Assembly (NCBI RefSeq): GCF_003075395.1
Contig: NZ_QDFV01000001.1
Span: forward strand, 248,001-312,000
DNA length: 64,000 bases
Origin: Microbacterium sp. TPD7012
Lineage (GTDB): Bacteria > Actinomycetota > Actinomycetes > Actinomycetales > Microbacteriaceae
Direction of reading: 5' to 3'
Part shown: positions 44,335 through 53,397 of the stretch, piece by piece
Numbering within the stretch: position 1 is the first letter of the stretch
How the letters are laid out: every line of letters begins with the position of its first letter
Position numbers and translations under genes: made by a program
The notes under the pieces: generated by a model
The model's input: only the letters and a program-made list of their open reading frames with translations
What the model was told of the DNA's origin: nothing
Database searches by the model: none

Positions 44335-45620
44335 GCGGCGACCTGGAGATCGATCACGGAGGTGCGATCGCCGTCGACACCGAGGCGATGCGCGATGTGG
44401 GCAGGCGCATGACGTCGCTGGCATCCCATCTCGAGGAGGCGCGGGACGCGGTCATGCGGGCTCGCGGGATCATCGTCGGCGCACCGGGCTTCGCCGAGCA
44501 GGTCGACGTCGGCGCGCTGGAGGCGAGCCGCGATCGCATCGGCGCGCTGCGATCCGAAGTGGACGAGGCCAGCATCGGCACGCTGCTGATGGCGGATGCA
44601 TTCGAGATCGTCGAACTGCGCGCCGAGGCCGAGGCGCTGGCGCACACCGACGCCGCTGCCGCTGCCGCGCTCGAGGCCCGGATCGATCGGATGGTGGCCG
44701 CCGACGCGCGCATCGGCGCGATGGCGGACCAGCTCGTCGCCCAGTGGGAGAACGAGCGGTTCGAGGGGCTCGACACGCAGTGGGACATGGGTGAGCTCCT
44801 CCCGCCGTTCTTCACGATCGGCGCGTTCATCGGCACCACCGCGCGGCTCGGCCATGTGCTGCCGGGCATGACGCTCAAGGGCGATGTCGAGCCGGTGTCC
44901 GTCACCACCGTCAAGTCCTCCACGCCGGATGCGCCTCCGGCAACCCTTCGCGGGGCCTTCGAGAGGATGCCGAAGGACGCGAGTGCGCAGGTGGCCGTCG
45001 AGAAGCTCCGCTTCGACGACGGGTCGACGAAGTACATGGTGTATCTCAAGGGCACGCAGAACTTCGTGCCCTGGCAGGCCGGCGGGCCCGAACCCTGGGA
45101 CATGAAGTCGAACGCCGAGCTGTACACGGGTGAGAAGTCGGCGTCGTACCAGGCGGTGATCGACGCGCTCCATGCCGCGGGCGCGGAATCCGGCGACACC
45201 ATCGGCGTCGTCGCCCACTCTCAGGCGGGAATGATCGCGGTGCACATGGCGATGGAGAGCTCTTTCGATGTCGAGTTCGTCGCGACCGCGGGCAGCCCGA
45301 CGGTCGGCACCTTCCGCGACGACCAGCTGGCCGTGCAGATCCTGCACACCGACGACGTCGTGGGCAGCATGTCCGGCGGCGGATCGCCCGCGGGCAGCGG
45401 ATCGCCCGACAGCTTCATCGCGACCCGGGTGGCCGATCCGAATCCCGGGATCCAGGATCTGGCGCTCGCGCCGCACAGGTTCGAGCCCTACCTCGAGACC
45501 GCGGAGATGATCGACGAATCAGACGACCCGCGGGCTGTCGCACTCGACGACTACTGGACGCGGTTGGGCGAAGCCGTCTCGGTCGAGCGCACCGAGTATC
45601 ACGCGGAGCGCATCCGGTGA
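44331..45620 (+). CDS. Alpha/beta hydrolase with long helical amino-terminal region (possible T7SS-type effector)
   Basis: A 429-residue protein. Residues 1-150 are helical and resemble an ESX-like targeting domain (AIAVDTEAMRDVGRRMTSLASHLEEARDAVMRA, LRAEAEALAHTDAAAAAALEARI). Residues 190-420 form a lipase-like alpha/beta hydrolase with the nucleophile elbow VVAHSQAGMIAVHMAME (Ser297). The aspartate and histidine are probably in LHTDDVVGS and LALAPHRFEPYLETAE. No signal peptide. Coupled to the small helical gene before it by ATGA. The layout fits an LXG- or WXG-type secreted lipase with a chaperone, which is an inference. Otherwise it is an intracellular hydrolase. Confidence 0.72.
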   Translation: MSGDLEIDHGGAIAVDTEAMRDVGRRMTSLASHLEEARDAVMRARGIIVGAPGFAEQVDVGALEASRDRIGALRSEVDEASIGTLLMADAFEIVELRAEAEALAHTDAAAAAALEARIDRMVAADARIGAMADQLVAQWENERFEGLDTQWDMGELLPPFFTIGAFIGTTARLGHVLPGMTLKGDVEPVSVTTVKSSTPDAPPATLRGAFERMPKDASAQVAVEKLRFDDGSTKYMVYLKGTQNFVPWQAGGPEPWDMKSNAELYTGEKSASYQAVIDALHAAGAESGDTIGVVAHSQAGMIAVHMAMESSFDVEFVATAGSPTVGTFRDDQLAVQILHTDDVVGSMSGGGSPAGSGSPDSFIATRVADPNPGIQDLALAPHRFEPYLETAEMIDESDDPRAVALDDYWTRLGEAVSVERTEYHAERIR

Positions 45621-45749
45621 GAGATGGCTGATTGCCGCCGTCGCCATCCGTCGCGATGTTCCGCTCCTGCAGCGGGATCGCGAGTTCGCGTTCCTCGCTG
45701 AGATCAGTCCGTTGCGGTTGCACGCGGTCGGCGGCTGACCGACTCCGTC

Positions 45750-46154
45750 TCAGTCGCGGCGCTGCTTCTTCGTCTGCGGGCGCAGGATGAAGCCGAAGAT
45801 GCCGTTGATCACCGAGATGATGAGCGCGGCCAGCACGCCCCACCAGAAGTCGCCGACGGTCAGGCCCCAGCCGAACCCGCTCGTGATCCAGGCCGTGAGC
45901 CACAGCAGGAAGCCGTTGATGATGAGCCCGATGAGGCCGAGCGTGAGGATGTAGAGCGGGAAGGCGACGATCTTCACGACCGTGCCGATGATGGTGTTCA
46001 CGATCGCGAAGATCGCGGCAACCGCGAGCAGCGTCAGCACCAGCTGAAGGGTCTCGCCGGGCGGGAACGCGGTGATCACGACCTGCAGGGCGGGGATCAG
46101 AGTGACCACCCAGAGGGCGAAGGCGTTGACGACGACGCGGATGATGAAGCGCAT
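45750..46154 (-). CDS. Phage holin family 4 (superfamily IV) membrane protein
   Basis: A 134-residue membrane protein with four hydrophobic helices, of the widespread phage-holin-4 superfamily (YvlD-like). FIIRVVVNAFALWVVTLIPALQVV, AIFAIVNTIIGTVVKIVAFPLYILTLGLIGLIINGFLLWLTAWI and GVLAALIISVINGIFGFILRP are typical. These chromosomal proteins are not true phage holins and have no settled role. Tail residues TKKQRRD are basic. The ATG at 46154 gives the family start. It lies between the lipase-like module and the toxin pair. Confidence 0.87.
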   Translation of the reverse strand: MRFIIRVVVNAFALWVVTLIPALQVVITAFPPGETLQLVLTLLAVAAIFAIVNTIIGTVVKIVAFPLYILTLGLIGLIINGFLLWLTAWITSGFGWGLTVGDFWWGVLAALIISVINGIFGFILRPQTKKQRRD

Positions 46155-46188
46155 AGTGCGTCCAGTGTCGCACGCCCGCCCGCGCTTG

Positions 46189-46575
46189 TCAGGAAGCGGA
46201 CGTCCCTTGCAGTGGAATGCGATGCGCTCGGATGCGCCGCTCGGATTCATCGAGGTCGATCTCTCCGGACGCGACGCCGACGACGAGGTCGAACGCATCG
46301 TCGGTCGCGAAGTTGTGCTTCCAGCCGTTGATCCAGAGGAACGCGACGAAGGTGGTCCACGCCGTGCGCTTGTTCCCGTCGGAAAGGGGATGGTTGCGAG
46401 CGAGCGACTCCAACAGCGCAGAAGCCTTTCGGTCGATCGTCCCGTAGGCATCATCGCCGAACAAGGATGCCGCCGGGCGGGCAAGCGCGGACGCGAGAAG
46501 CCCGGCGTCGCGCACGTGGAAGCCGAGCCGGTCGACGATGAGGAGTCCGTCTTCGAGAGTGAGGTACTCGGTCAT
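46189..46575 (-). CDS. doc: Doc-type (Fic fold) toxin
   Basis: A 128-residue Fic/Doc domain protein. The core motif NHPLSDGNKRTAWTTFVAFLWING gives HPLSDGNKR (residues 62-70), matching HxFxDGNKR with Leu for Phe. YLTLEDGLLIVDRLGF and AYGTIDRKASALLESLARN are the usual Doc amino-terminal segments. Doc phosphorylates elongation factor Tu and stops translation when its antitoxin is lost. It starts inside the antitoxin stop (ATGA), a classic toxin-antitoxin order. Nothing suggests it is broken. Confidence 0.9.
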   Translation of the reverse strand: MTEYLTLEDGLLIVDRLGFHVRDAGLLASALARPAASLFGDDAYGTIDRKASALLESLARNHPLSDGNKRTAWTTFVAFLWINGWKHNFATDDAFDLVVGVASGEIDLDESERRIRAHRIPLQGTSAS

Positions 46576-46778
46576 GCGTCTTCGAGACGCTCCAGGAGTG
46601 CACTGTCATTGGTGAGGACGAAGTCGACCGCCGAGTTCACGAGTGCGGTGCGCGAGGTGTCGTTCGCGAATCGCGTCGCCGCTTCGATGATCACCGCGTG
46701 CTTCGACGTGTGCCGGGCGCGGGCGATCGCCTCGAGCTGGGCATCGAGTTCTTCCGGGAGCCGCACGGTCATAGCCAT
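46572..46778 (-). CDS. Ribbon-helix-helix antitoxin of the Doc toxin
   Basis: A 68-residue antitoxin. Residues 1-45 form an RHH DNA-binding fold (MTVRLPEELDAQLEAIARARHTSKHAVIIEAATRF) like CopG/Arc, rather than the Phd fold usual for Doc. The tail, residues 46-68 (ALVNSAVDFVLTNDSALLERLEDA), would wrap and neutralise the toxin. The ATG at 46778 (MAMTV) is overlapped by a palindrome at 46778-46790, the probable autoregulatory operator; a second ATG two codons on is possible. Confidence 0.85.
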   Translation of the reverse strand: MAMTVRLPEELDAQLEAIARARHTSKHAVIIEAATRFANDTSRTALVNSAVDFVLTNDSALLERLEDA

Positions 46779-46790
46779 ACCAGAATGGTA
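46778..46790. promoter_or_regulatory. Operator-like palindrome at the antitoxin start
   Basis: TACCA (46778-46782) and TGGTA (46786-46790) flank GAA. It overlaps the antitoxin start codon on the minus strand, as expected for autorepression by an RHH antitoxin and its toxin complex. Confidence 0.55.
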
Positions 46791-46841
46791 CCACTCGCTA
46801 TCCCCCGGAACCCGGGACCCCGAGACTTCTAGACTGGCGAT

Positions 46842-47909
46842 GTGACCGAGCCGATCCTGCCCCGCATCCGCCCCGCCATCGCTGCGCTCGCGCCGTATCG
46901 GCAGGGCAGGCAGGCGGGTCCCGATGCGTTCAAGCTCTCCAGCAACGAGAACCCCTTCGAACCGCTGCCGTCGGTGCTCGACGCTCTCCAGCGCACGACG
47001 CCGATCAACCGCTACCCGGATGCGACCGCCGGGCGTCTGCGCACGCGGCTCGGAGAGCGCTACGGGGTCGAGGCCGACCAGGTGCACGTCGCGTCCGGCA
47101 GCGTGTCGATCCTGCACCAGCTGATCCTCGCGACGGCGTCGGTGGGCGACGAGGTCATCTACGCGTGGCGCTCCTTCGAGGCGTACCCGAGCCTCCCGCT
47201 CGTGGCGGGCGCGACCGGGGTGCAGGTGCCCCTCACGGCCGACTCCCGGCACGACCTCGACGCGATGGCGGATGCCGTCACCGACCACACCCGCGCGATC
47301 ATCGTCTGCACGCCCAACAACCCGACCGGGCCGATCGTCACGAGCGCGGAGTTCGCCGCGTTCGTCGCGCGGGTCCCGGCCGACGTCCTCATCATCCTCG
47401 ACGAGGCGTACGCCGAGTTCGTGACGGCGTCCGACGCGGTCGACGGCCTCGCCGAGCGCGTCTTCGAGCAGCACCCGAACGTCGTGGTGCTGCGCACCTT
47501 CTCGAAGGCCTACGGGCTCGCGGGACTCCGCGTCGGTTACGCGATCGGACACGAGAAGGTGCTGGATGCCGCGCGCACCACCGGCATCCCGCTCTCGGTC
47601 ACGTCCGCCGCCGAGAACGCTGCGATCGCGAGCCTCGACGCCGAGGGGGAGCTCCTCGAGCGCGTCGCCGTGATCGTCGAGCGCCGCACCCGCCTGGTGG
47701 AGGGCCTCCGCGCGCAGGGCTGGGACGTCCCGGACTCGCAGGCGAACTTCGTCTGGCTGCCGACGGGGGAGAGCACCGAGGAGGTGGCCGCCGCCTTCAT
47801 CGAGAACGACCTCGTCGTGCGGCCGTTCCCCGGCGACGGCATCCGCATCTCCGTGGGCGAAGAGGGCTCCATCGCCCGCGTCCTCGAGGTCGCGGCCGCC
47901 GCCCGCTGA
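46842..47909 (+). CDS. Histidinol-phosphate/aromatic aminotransferase family enzyme
   Basis: A 355-residue fold-type I PLP aminotransferase of the HisC family. [31 protein letters not shown] and [14 protein letters not shown] [11 protein letters not shown] are conserved. [12 protein letters not shown] and the PLP lysine in [20 protein letters not shown] follow, with NFVWLPTGE and [13 protein letters not shown] at the end. The family covers histidinol-phosphate transaminase and aromatic aminotransferase (HisC or Pat); the lack of other his genes nearby leaves both open. The start is GTG, with a TAGACT box at 46830-46835 exactly six bases upstream, so the message is probably leaderless. It is divergent from the toxin pair. 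Confidence 0.88.
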   Translation: MTEPILPRIRPAIAALAPYRQGRQAGPDAFKLSSNENPFEPLPSVLDALQRTTPINRYPDATAGRLRTRLGERYGVEADQVHVASGSVSILHQLILATASVGDEVIYAWRSFEAYPSLPLVAGATGVQVPLTADSRHDLDAMADAVTDHTRAIIVCTPNNPTGPIVTSAEFAAFVARVPADVLIILDEAYAEFVTASDAVDGLAERVFEQHPNVVVLRTFSKAYGLAGLRVGYAIGHEKVLDAARTTGIPLSVTSAAENAAIASLDAEGELLERVAVIVERRTRLVEGLRAQGWDVPDSQANFVWLPTGESTEEVAAAFIENDLVVRPFPGDGIRISVGEEGSIARVLEVAAAAR

Positions 47910-48014
47910 GCTCGCGTCGCGCGTCGTTCCGCCCCGATTCTCCGGTTTCCCGGGAGATACGAGGGCCTCCTAGGTATGCGTGACCGGGCATGCCGGCGCG
48001 GGTACCGTGAGGAT

Positions 48015-49142
48015 GTGACCTCGTCTGAGACTGAACTCGTCCGCGTCCTCGATCAGGACGGCCGCTACGCTCCCAGCCCCGCCGCCGAGCAGTATCTGCC
48101 GTTGATCGAGGCGATCAGCGATGCAGAGCTCGAGCAGTTCTACCGCGACATGGTGGTCATCCGCGCCATCGACACCCAGGCGACCAACCTGCAGCGTCAG
48201 GGGCAGCTCGCCCTGTGGCCGCCGAGCCGCGGCCAGGAGGCGGCACAGGTCGGATCGGGCCGTGCCGCGCGCGCACAGGACACGATCTTCCCGTCGTACC
48301 GCGAGCACGCGGTGACGCGGATCCGCGGCGTCGACCCGCTCGACATCATCAAGCTCATGCGCGGCGTCTCGCACGGCGGGTGGGACCCGACGGACCCGAA
48401 GAACGGCAACACCCGTCTCTACACGCTGGTGCTCGGCTCGCAGGTGCTGCACGCGGCCGGCTACGCGATGGGCCTGTCCTTCGACGGACGCAGCGGCACC
48501 GGCGATGCCGATCGCGACGAGGCCGTCATCGTCTACTACGGCGACGGCGCCTCGAGCCAGGGCGACGTGCACGAGGCCATGGTCTTCGCCGCGAGCTACC
48601 AGGCCCCCACGGTCTTCTTCCTGCAGAACAACCACTGGGCGATCTCGGTTCCGGTCACGACACAGTCGCGCGTGCCGCTGGTGCAGCGCAGCGCCGGCTA
48701 CGGCATCCCGAGCGTCCGGGTCGACGGCAACGATGTGCTCGCCAGCTATGCGGTGTCGCGCGTGGCGCTGGACGAGGCCCGCAGCGGCCAGGGTCCGCGC
48801 GCGATCGAGGCGGTCACCTACCGCCTCGGCGCGCACACCACGAGCGACGACCCGACCAAGTACCGGCACACCGACGAGGAGGACATCTGGGCGCTCCGCG
48901 ACCCGATCGTGCGCATGCGCACCTTCCTCGAGGGTCGGGGAGCTGCGGCCTCCGTCTTCGACGATGCGGATGCCGAGGGCGCGGATGCCGCGGAGGATCT
49001 GCGTGCCCGGACCGTCGAGCTCGGACCGCCGCCGGTGAGCCGGATGTTCGACCACGTCTACAGCGATCCGCATCCGCTGATCGAGGAGCAGAAGGCCTGG
49101 CAGGCGAAGTACGAGGCGTCGTTCGAGGGAGGAGCACTGTGA
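48015..49142 (+). CDS. 2-oxoacid dehydrogenase E1 component, alpha subunit (branched-chain/pyruvate type)
   Basis: A 375-residue E1 alpha subunit that uses thiamine diphosphate to decarboxylate a 2-oxoacid. FYRDMVVIRAIDTQATNLQRQGQLALWPPSRGQEAAQVG is the family start. The ThDP motif is YYGDGASSQGDVHEAMVFAASYQAPTVFFLQNNHWAISVP (GDG to NN). YRLGAHTTSDDPTKYRHTDEE is the phosphorylation-loop region of the branched-chain and pyruvate classes. It forms a heterotetramer with the beta subunit downstream. Start is GTG with a TACCGT box exactly six bases before it, hence likely leaderless. It overlaps the beta gene as GTGA. Confidence 0.93.
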   Translation: MTSSETELVRVLDQDGRYAPSPAAEQYLPLIEAISDAELEQFYRDMVVIRAIDTQATNLQRQGQLALWPPSRGQEAAQVGSGRAARAQDTIFPSYREHAVTRIRGVDPLDIIKLMRGVSHGGWDPTDPKNGNTRLYTLVLGSQVLHAAGYAMGLSFDGRSGTGDADRDEAVIVYYGDGASSQGDVHEAMVFAASYQAPTVFFLQNNHWAISVPVTTQSRVPLVQRSAGYGIPSVRVDGNDVLASYAVSRVALDEARSGQGPRAIEAVTYRLGAHTTSDDPTKYRHTDEEDIWALRDPIVRMRTFLEGRGAAASVFDDADAEGADAAEDLRARTVELGPPPVSRMFDHVYSDPHPLIEEQKAWQAKYEASFEGGAL

Positions 49143-50119
49143 CTCTCGAGACGATGCCCCTGAGCAAGGCCATGAACGCCGGTCTGCGCAAGGCGATGGA
49201 GAACGACCCGAAGGTCATCCTGATGGGGGAGGACATCGGCAAGCTCGGCGGCGTCTTCCGCGTCACCGAGCACCTGCAGCGCGACTTCGGGGAGAAGCGG
49301 GTGCTCGATACCCCGCTGGCCGAGTCGGGGATCGTCGGCACGGCGATCGGACTCGCGATGACCGGTTTCCGTCCGGTCATCGAGATCCAGTTCGACGGGT
49401 TCGTGTTCCCCGCGTTCGACCAGATCACCACGCAGCTGGCGAAGCTGACCAACCGGCACGAGGGGAAGCTCTCGCTGCCGATCGTGATCCGCATCCCGTA
49501 CGGCGGGCACATCGGCGCGGTCGAGCACCACCAGGAGAGCCCGGAGGCGTACTTCACGCACACCCCGGGGCTGCGGGTGGTCTCGCCGTCGACGCCGAAC
49601 GACGCCTACTGGATGATCCAGGAGGCGATCGCCTCGAACGATCCCGTGATCTTCATGGAGCCGAAGAGCCGCTATTGGCCCAAGGGCGAGGTCGAGCTCG
49701 ACGCCTCTGCCGCCCCGCTGCACGCTTCGCGCGTCGTGCGCACCGGCAGCGACGTCACGCTCGTCGGCCACGGCGCCATGGTCACGACGCTGCTCCAGGC
49801 CGCGGCGCTCGCCGAAGCCGAGGGCACGAGCTGCGAGGTCGTCGACGTGCGATCGCTGTCGCCGGTCGACTACGAGCCGATCCTCGACTCGGTGCGCAAG
49901 ACCGGTCACATGGTCTACGCGCAGGAGGCGCAGGGCTTCACGAGCCTCGGCAGCGAGATCGCCGCGACCGTGATGGAGCGCGCGTTCTACGCGCTGGAGG
50001 CTCCGGTGCTGCGCGTCTCCGGCTACGACACCCCGTTCCCGCCCGCGAAGCTCGAGGGCGTGTATCTTCCGGATGCCGACCGCATCCTCGAAGCCGTCGA
50101 CCGCTCCCTGGCCTACTGA
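49139..50119 (+). CDS. 2-oxoacid dehydrogenase E1 component, beta subunit
   Basis: A 326-residue E1 beta subunit, partner of the alpha subunit. [83 protein letters not shown] and [31 protein letters not shown] are conserved. The transketolase-C part contains [17 protein letters not shown] and the histidine and cofactor contacts. The start is GTG, overlapping the alpha stop (GTGA), after GGAGGAG. It couples the two subunits in a one-to-one ratio. Confidence 0.94.
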   Translation: MTLETMPLSKAMNAGLRKAMENDPKVILMGEDIGKLGGVFRVTEHLQRDFGEKRVLDTPLAESGIVGTAIGLAMTGFRPVIEIQFDGFVFPAFDQITTQLAKLTNRHEGKLSLPIVIRIPYGGHIGAVEHHQESPEAYFTHTPGLRVVSPSTPNDAYWMIQEAIASNDPVIFMEPKSRYWPKGEVELDASAAPLHASRVVRTGSDVTLVGHGAMVTTLLQAAALAEAEGTSCEVVDVRSLSPVDYEPILDSVRKTGHMVYAQEAQGFTSLGSEIAATVMERAFYALEAPVLRVSGYDTPFPPAKLEGVYLPDADRILEAVDRSLAY

Positions 50120-50141
50120 CGCTGTTCCGAAAGGCATCCTC

Positions 50142-51488
50142 ATGAGCACGCAGAACTTCAACCTCCCCGATGTCGGTGAAGGCCTGACCGAGGCCGAGAT
50201 CGTGTCGTGGAAGGTCGCCCCGGGCGACACCGTCGCGATCAACGACGTGATCTGCGAGATCGAGACCGCGAAGTCGCTCGTCGAGCTGCCGTCGCCGCAC
50301 GCCGGCGTCGTGGGCGAGCTGCTCGCGGCCGAGGGGACGACGGTCGAGGTCGGCTCGCCGATCATCGCCTTCACCACGGCGGATGCCGCTGCAGCGCCCG
50401 CGGTCGCGGTCGCCCCGGCACCCGAGGAGGGCGGCGGTTCCGTGCTCGTCGGCTACGGCACCGGGGGAGGAGCGACCTCGCGCCGCAAGCGCCCGGCCGA
50501 GCGCGCCGTGCGGTCATCCGTCGGCGTCATCGCGAAGCCTCCGATCCGCAAGCTCGCCCGTGACCTCGGCGTCGACCTCACCGCGGTCACGCCGACCGGC
50601 GCCGACGGCGAGGTCACGCGTGACGACGTCGTGAAGCACGCCTCCCAGGCGAGCGTGTTCCGCAACATCGAGACCCCCGAGTGGGGCGAGGTGCGCGAGG
50701 AGACGGTTCCCGCTCCGCAGAGCGCCCCGGCCGGACTCGCCCGTGGACTCGCCCCTGCTCCGGCTCCCGCCGGCGCGAGCGACGACGGACGCACCGAGTC
50801 CATCCCGGTCAAGGGCGTGCGCAAGGCCACGTCGTCGGCGATGGTGCAGAGTGCCTACTCCGCGCCGCACGTGACGGTCTGGAAGGAGATCGACGCGAGC
50901 CGCACGATGGAGCTCGTCAAGCGTCTCAAGGCCTCGCCCGACTACGCCGACATCCGCGTCTCGCCGCTGCTGATCATGGCGCGCGCCGTCATCTGGGCGG
51001 CCCGCCGCACGCCGATGGTCAACGCGGCGTGGATCGAGACGGATGCCGGGGCCGAGATCTCCGTGCGCCACTACGTGAACCTCGGCATCGCGGCCGCCAC
51101 CCCGCGCGGCCTGCTCGTGCCGAACATCAAGGACGCGCAGGACCTCGGCATGAAGGACCTCGCCCGCGCGCTCAACCGCCTCACGGTCACGGCCCGCGAG
51201 GGCAAGACCTCGCCCGCCGACCAGCAGGGCGGCACGATCACGATCACCAACATCGGCGTGTTCGGGATGGATGCCGGCACGCCGATCATCAACCCCGGCG
51301 AGGCCGGGATCGTGGCCATGGGCACGATCAGCCAGAAGCCGTGGGTCGTCGACGGCGAGGTGCGTCCCCGCTGGGTGACGACGGTCGCGGGTTCCTTCGA
51401 CCACCGTGTGATCGACGGCGACGGCATGAGCCGGTTCATCGCCGACGTGGCATCCGTGCTCGAGGAGCCGGCGCTGCTTGTCGACTGA
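50142..51488 (+). CDS. Dihydrolipoamide acyltransferase (E2) of a 2-oxoacid dehydrogenase complex
   Basis: A 448-residue E2. The lipoyl domain (1-80) has the lipoylated Lys44 in [18 protein letters not shown]. Then comes an Ala/Pro linker, the peripheral subunit-binding domain ([32 protein letters not shown], around 120-160) and a second flexible linker. The catalytic core ends with [19 protein letters not shown], giving the active-site histidine and aspartate. AAGGCATCCTC precedes the ATG. Together with E1 alpha and beta it makes a branched-chain or similar complex. No E3 is encoded here, so the common lipoamide dehydrogenase is probably used. It is the last gene before the compositional change. 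Confidence 0.93.
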   Translation: MSTQNFNLPDVGEGLTEAEIVSWKVAPGDTVAINDVICEIETAKSLVELPSPHAGVVGELLAAEGTTVEVGSPIIAFTTADAAAAPAVAVAPAPEEGGGSVLVGYGTGGGATSRRKRPAERAVRSSVGVIAKPPIRKLARDLGVDLTAVTPTGADGEVTRDDVVKHASQASVFRNIETPEWGEVREETVPAPQSAPAGLARGLAPAPAPAGASDDGRTESIPVKGVRKATSSAMVQSAYSAPHVTVWKEIDASRTMELVKRLKASPDYADIRVSPLLIMARAVIWAARRTPMVNAAWIETDAGAEISVRHYVNLGIAAATPRGLLVPNIKDAQDLGMKDLARALNRLTVTAREGKTSPADQQGGTITITNIGVFGMDAGTPIINPGEAGIVAMGTISQKPWVVDGEVRPRWVTTVAGSFDHRVIDGDGMSRFIADVASVLEEPALLVD

Positions 51489-51618
51489 TGTGAGACGTCG
51501 CCCTAAATGATCCAGATGACGGTTGAAGTTGATCCGAGCCAGACCATGTGCGCCGAATCAGGGACTTGCGCCATGAGAACACTGGGATCTCTCGTAATTG
51601 TCTCACGGAGGGTGTGAG

Positions 51619-51894
51619 TTGCCACGAAACGCCCGCCCCTCGCCCGCCGATATGACGCCTTCTTGGCCGGTGGGCCCGTCACTCGACCACGCCGCGGAAA
51701 CCGCCCGGCTGTTCGCGTTGAACGTTCGCTCTGCCATCGGAGATCAGAGCCTCCGGGCCGTGGGGCGAGCCGCGCACGTCGATGAAGGCACTATCCGCCA
51801 CATACTGGCTGGCGCAACGTGGCCAGATCTTCGGACCATCGCTCTCTTGGAAGAGGCGCTTGGCCGACGTCTATATCCCAACCGCTATAGCTAA
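51619..51894 (+). CDS. Small helix-turn-helix protein
   Basis: A 91-residue protein with one XRE-like helix-turn-helix (LFALNVRSAIGDQSLRAVGRAAHVDEGTIRHILAGATWPDLRTIALLEEALGRRLYP). Such single-domain regulators are common on actinobacterial accessory DNA. TTG at 51619 is chosen as the start because GGAGGG lies six bases ahead; a TTG seven codons earlier is the alternative. It stands alone at the left edge of the region, convergent with lacI. Its target is unknown. Confidence 0.65.
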   Translation: MPRNARPSPADMTPSWPVGPSLDHAAETARLFALNVRSAIGDQSLRAVGRAAHVDEGTIRHILAGATWPDLRTIALLEEALGRRLYPNRYS

Positions 51895-51993
51895 GGCGAG
51901 GACGGGCGGAGCGTTCATCGTAGCGACGAGTCGTCGCATGCATCACGGAGACGCAGTTCTCGGCTTGAGAGAGCTGCGATGCGCCGAGCCGGC

Positions 51994-53073
51994 TCAGGCG
52001 GGGCCGAGGCGGCGGCCGCTCGATCCCCGGATGACCAATGAGGTGTCAAGAAGCTGATCGATTTGGCTCTGCGCACCGTCGACTCCGAGCTCAGCGAGGA
52101 GATGACCAACTGCACGCGCTCCGGCGGTGGGGAGCTGAGACCGGACAGTCGTTAGCGCCGGAACGATCAATTCGCTTCCGAAGATGTCGTCGAACCCGGC
52201 TACCGTGATGCCCTCCGGTACGCGGACGCCCCTGCTCGCGGCCGCTTGCATGAGTCCAATCGCGAGCAGGTCGTTGAACGCCACAACCGCGGTTGGCTGT
52301 GCGGCAGATACCCGGTCGAATGCGGAGATACCGCCTTCGATGGTGGGCCGATTCGGTCCGATCTCGACCGCCGATACGCCGGCGTCCACGGCTCTGGCCA
52401 CCAACTCGTTCCACCGCTGCTGGCTGATCCAGGACGTCGCTGGACCGGCGACGTAGGCAATCGAACTGTGGCCGAGCGCAACAAGGTGATCGAAGAGCTC
52501 GCTGACCCCTTTGCGAACATCAGGCAGCACACTCGCAACCCCCTCGACGGAGCGGTTCAGCACCACGACCGGACGGCGCGCGGCGATGTCTGAGATCGCT
52601 GCGTCCGGAAGGCGCGTGGTCGCGAGGATGAGTCCGTCAACACTGGGAAGAAGCCGCCGAATGGTCTCGATCTCAGCCGCTTCAGACTCTTGTGATTCTG
52701 CGATGACCAACGTGTATGCGGCCTCAGACGCGGCTTGTTCTGCGCCTCGTATGATGCCGAAGATTACCGGGTTCGTGATGTCGGCAACTAGGACCCCAAT
52801 CGTGTGGCTTCGCCCTGTCGGTAGGGCCCGGGCCATGGGGTTGAACTGGAAATCGAGTCTGTCCGCCGCCGCCCGTATTCGGGTCTCCGTCTTCTGGCTG
52901 ATGCGGCCAGGTTTGGTAAGGGCGCGAGACACCGTGGACGGATTCACCCCAGCCAGTGCTGCAACGTCGTAGATCGTCGATGCACCCCGGCGCTCAATCC
53001 TCGCGCTGAGTTCGGCAGGGATGTCGGAGAAGTCGGGTGAAACCGCAGCATGAAGGTGATCGTTGCCACTCAT
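51994..53073 (-). CDS. LacI-family regulator of the hexuronide region
   Basis: A 359-residue LacI/GalR repressor with an unusual 30-residue lead (MSGNDHLHAAVSPDFSDIP...). The DNA-binding part reads STIYDVAALAGVNPSTVSRALTKPGRISQKTETRIRAAADRLDFQFNPMARALPTGRS. The sugar-binding core includes IGVLVADITNPVIFGIIRGAEQAA, VVVLNRSVEGVASVLPDV, AVVAFNDLLAIGLMQAAASRGVRVPEGITVAGFDDIFGSELIVPALTTVRSQ. A GGAGGGG motif precedes the ATG at 53073. It is divergent from the catabolic genes and probably represses them and itself. Fructuronate or glucuronate is the likely inducer. Confidence 0.9.
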   Translation of the reverse strand: MSGNDHLHAAVSPDFSDIPAELSARIERRGASTIYDVAALAGVNPSTVSRALTKPGRISQKTETRIRAAADRLDFQFNPMARALPTGRSHTIGVLVADITNPVIFGIIRGAEQAASEAAYTLVIAESQESEAAEIETIRRLLPSVDGLILATTRLPDAAISDIAARRPVVVLNRSVEGVASVLPDVRKGVSELFDHLVALGHSSIAYVAGPATSWISQQRWNELVARAVDAGVSAVEIGPNRPTIEGGISAFDRVSAAQPTAVVAFNDLLAIGLMQAAASRGVRVPEGITVAGFDDIFGSELIVPALTTVRSQLPTAGARAVGHLLAELGVDGAQSQIDQLLDTSLVIRGSSGRRLGPA

Positions 53074-53397
53074 GCTCGATCCCCTCCCGTCAGATGCCCG
53101 GCCTCATTCGCCAGTTACCCGACTTGTTACGGCACTCTTGGCATTCGGTGGACAGCGTATACCGACGATGCCCTCTCAGGCTAGCAAGCCTGATATTTCA
53201 GGAAAGTCTGTTCTTCCGACATCGTCTTTGTGAAGTCCCTCGCCCTCGCGACTGGCAACCGCTTGCCAATAAGCGCCGACTGTGTTTGACTTCTCGCACG
53301 GCCCGCTAGGACGCGTGGCCGCTCGGCGATATGTGGATGATCGCCGACGGGATGTTGTGACCCACTCACGAGTCGCGATAAGGCCAAGGAGATTTCA
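53074..53397. promoter_or_regulatory. Divergent control region with two LacI-type palindromes
   Basis: The 324-base gap between lacI and manD holds CAGGCT-4-AGCCTG (53177-53192), nearer lacI. It also holds the operator-like TGGCAACCGCTTGCCA (53253-53268), whose arms match at seven of eight positions with a central CG. The second resembles the site before uidA (59999-60012). No ORF of note lies here. Both regulator and catabolic promoters should be in this gap. Confidence 0.6.

Noticed and set aside
51489..51618. tRNA or attachment site at the left edge of the island
   Set aside because: No cloverleaf or CCA-like end can be formed here, and no repeat of this sequence is seen later in the window.
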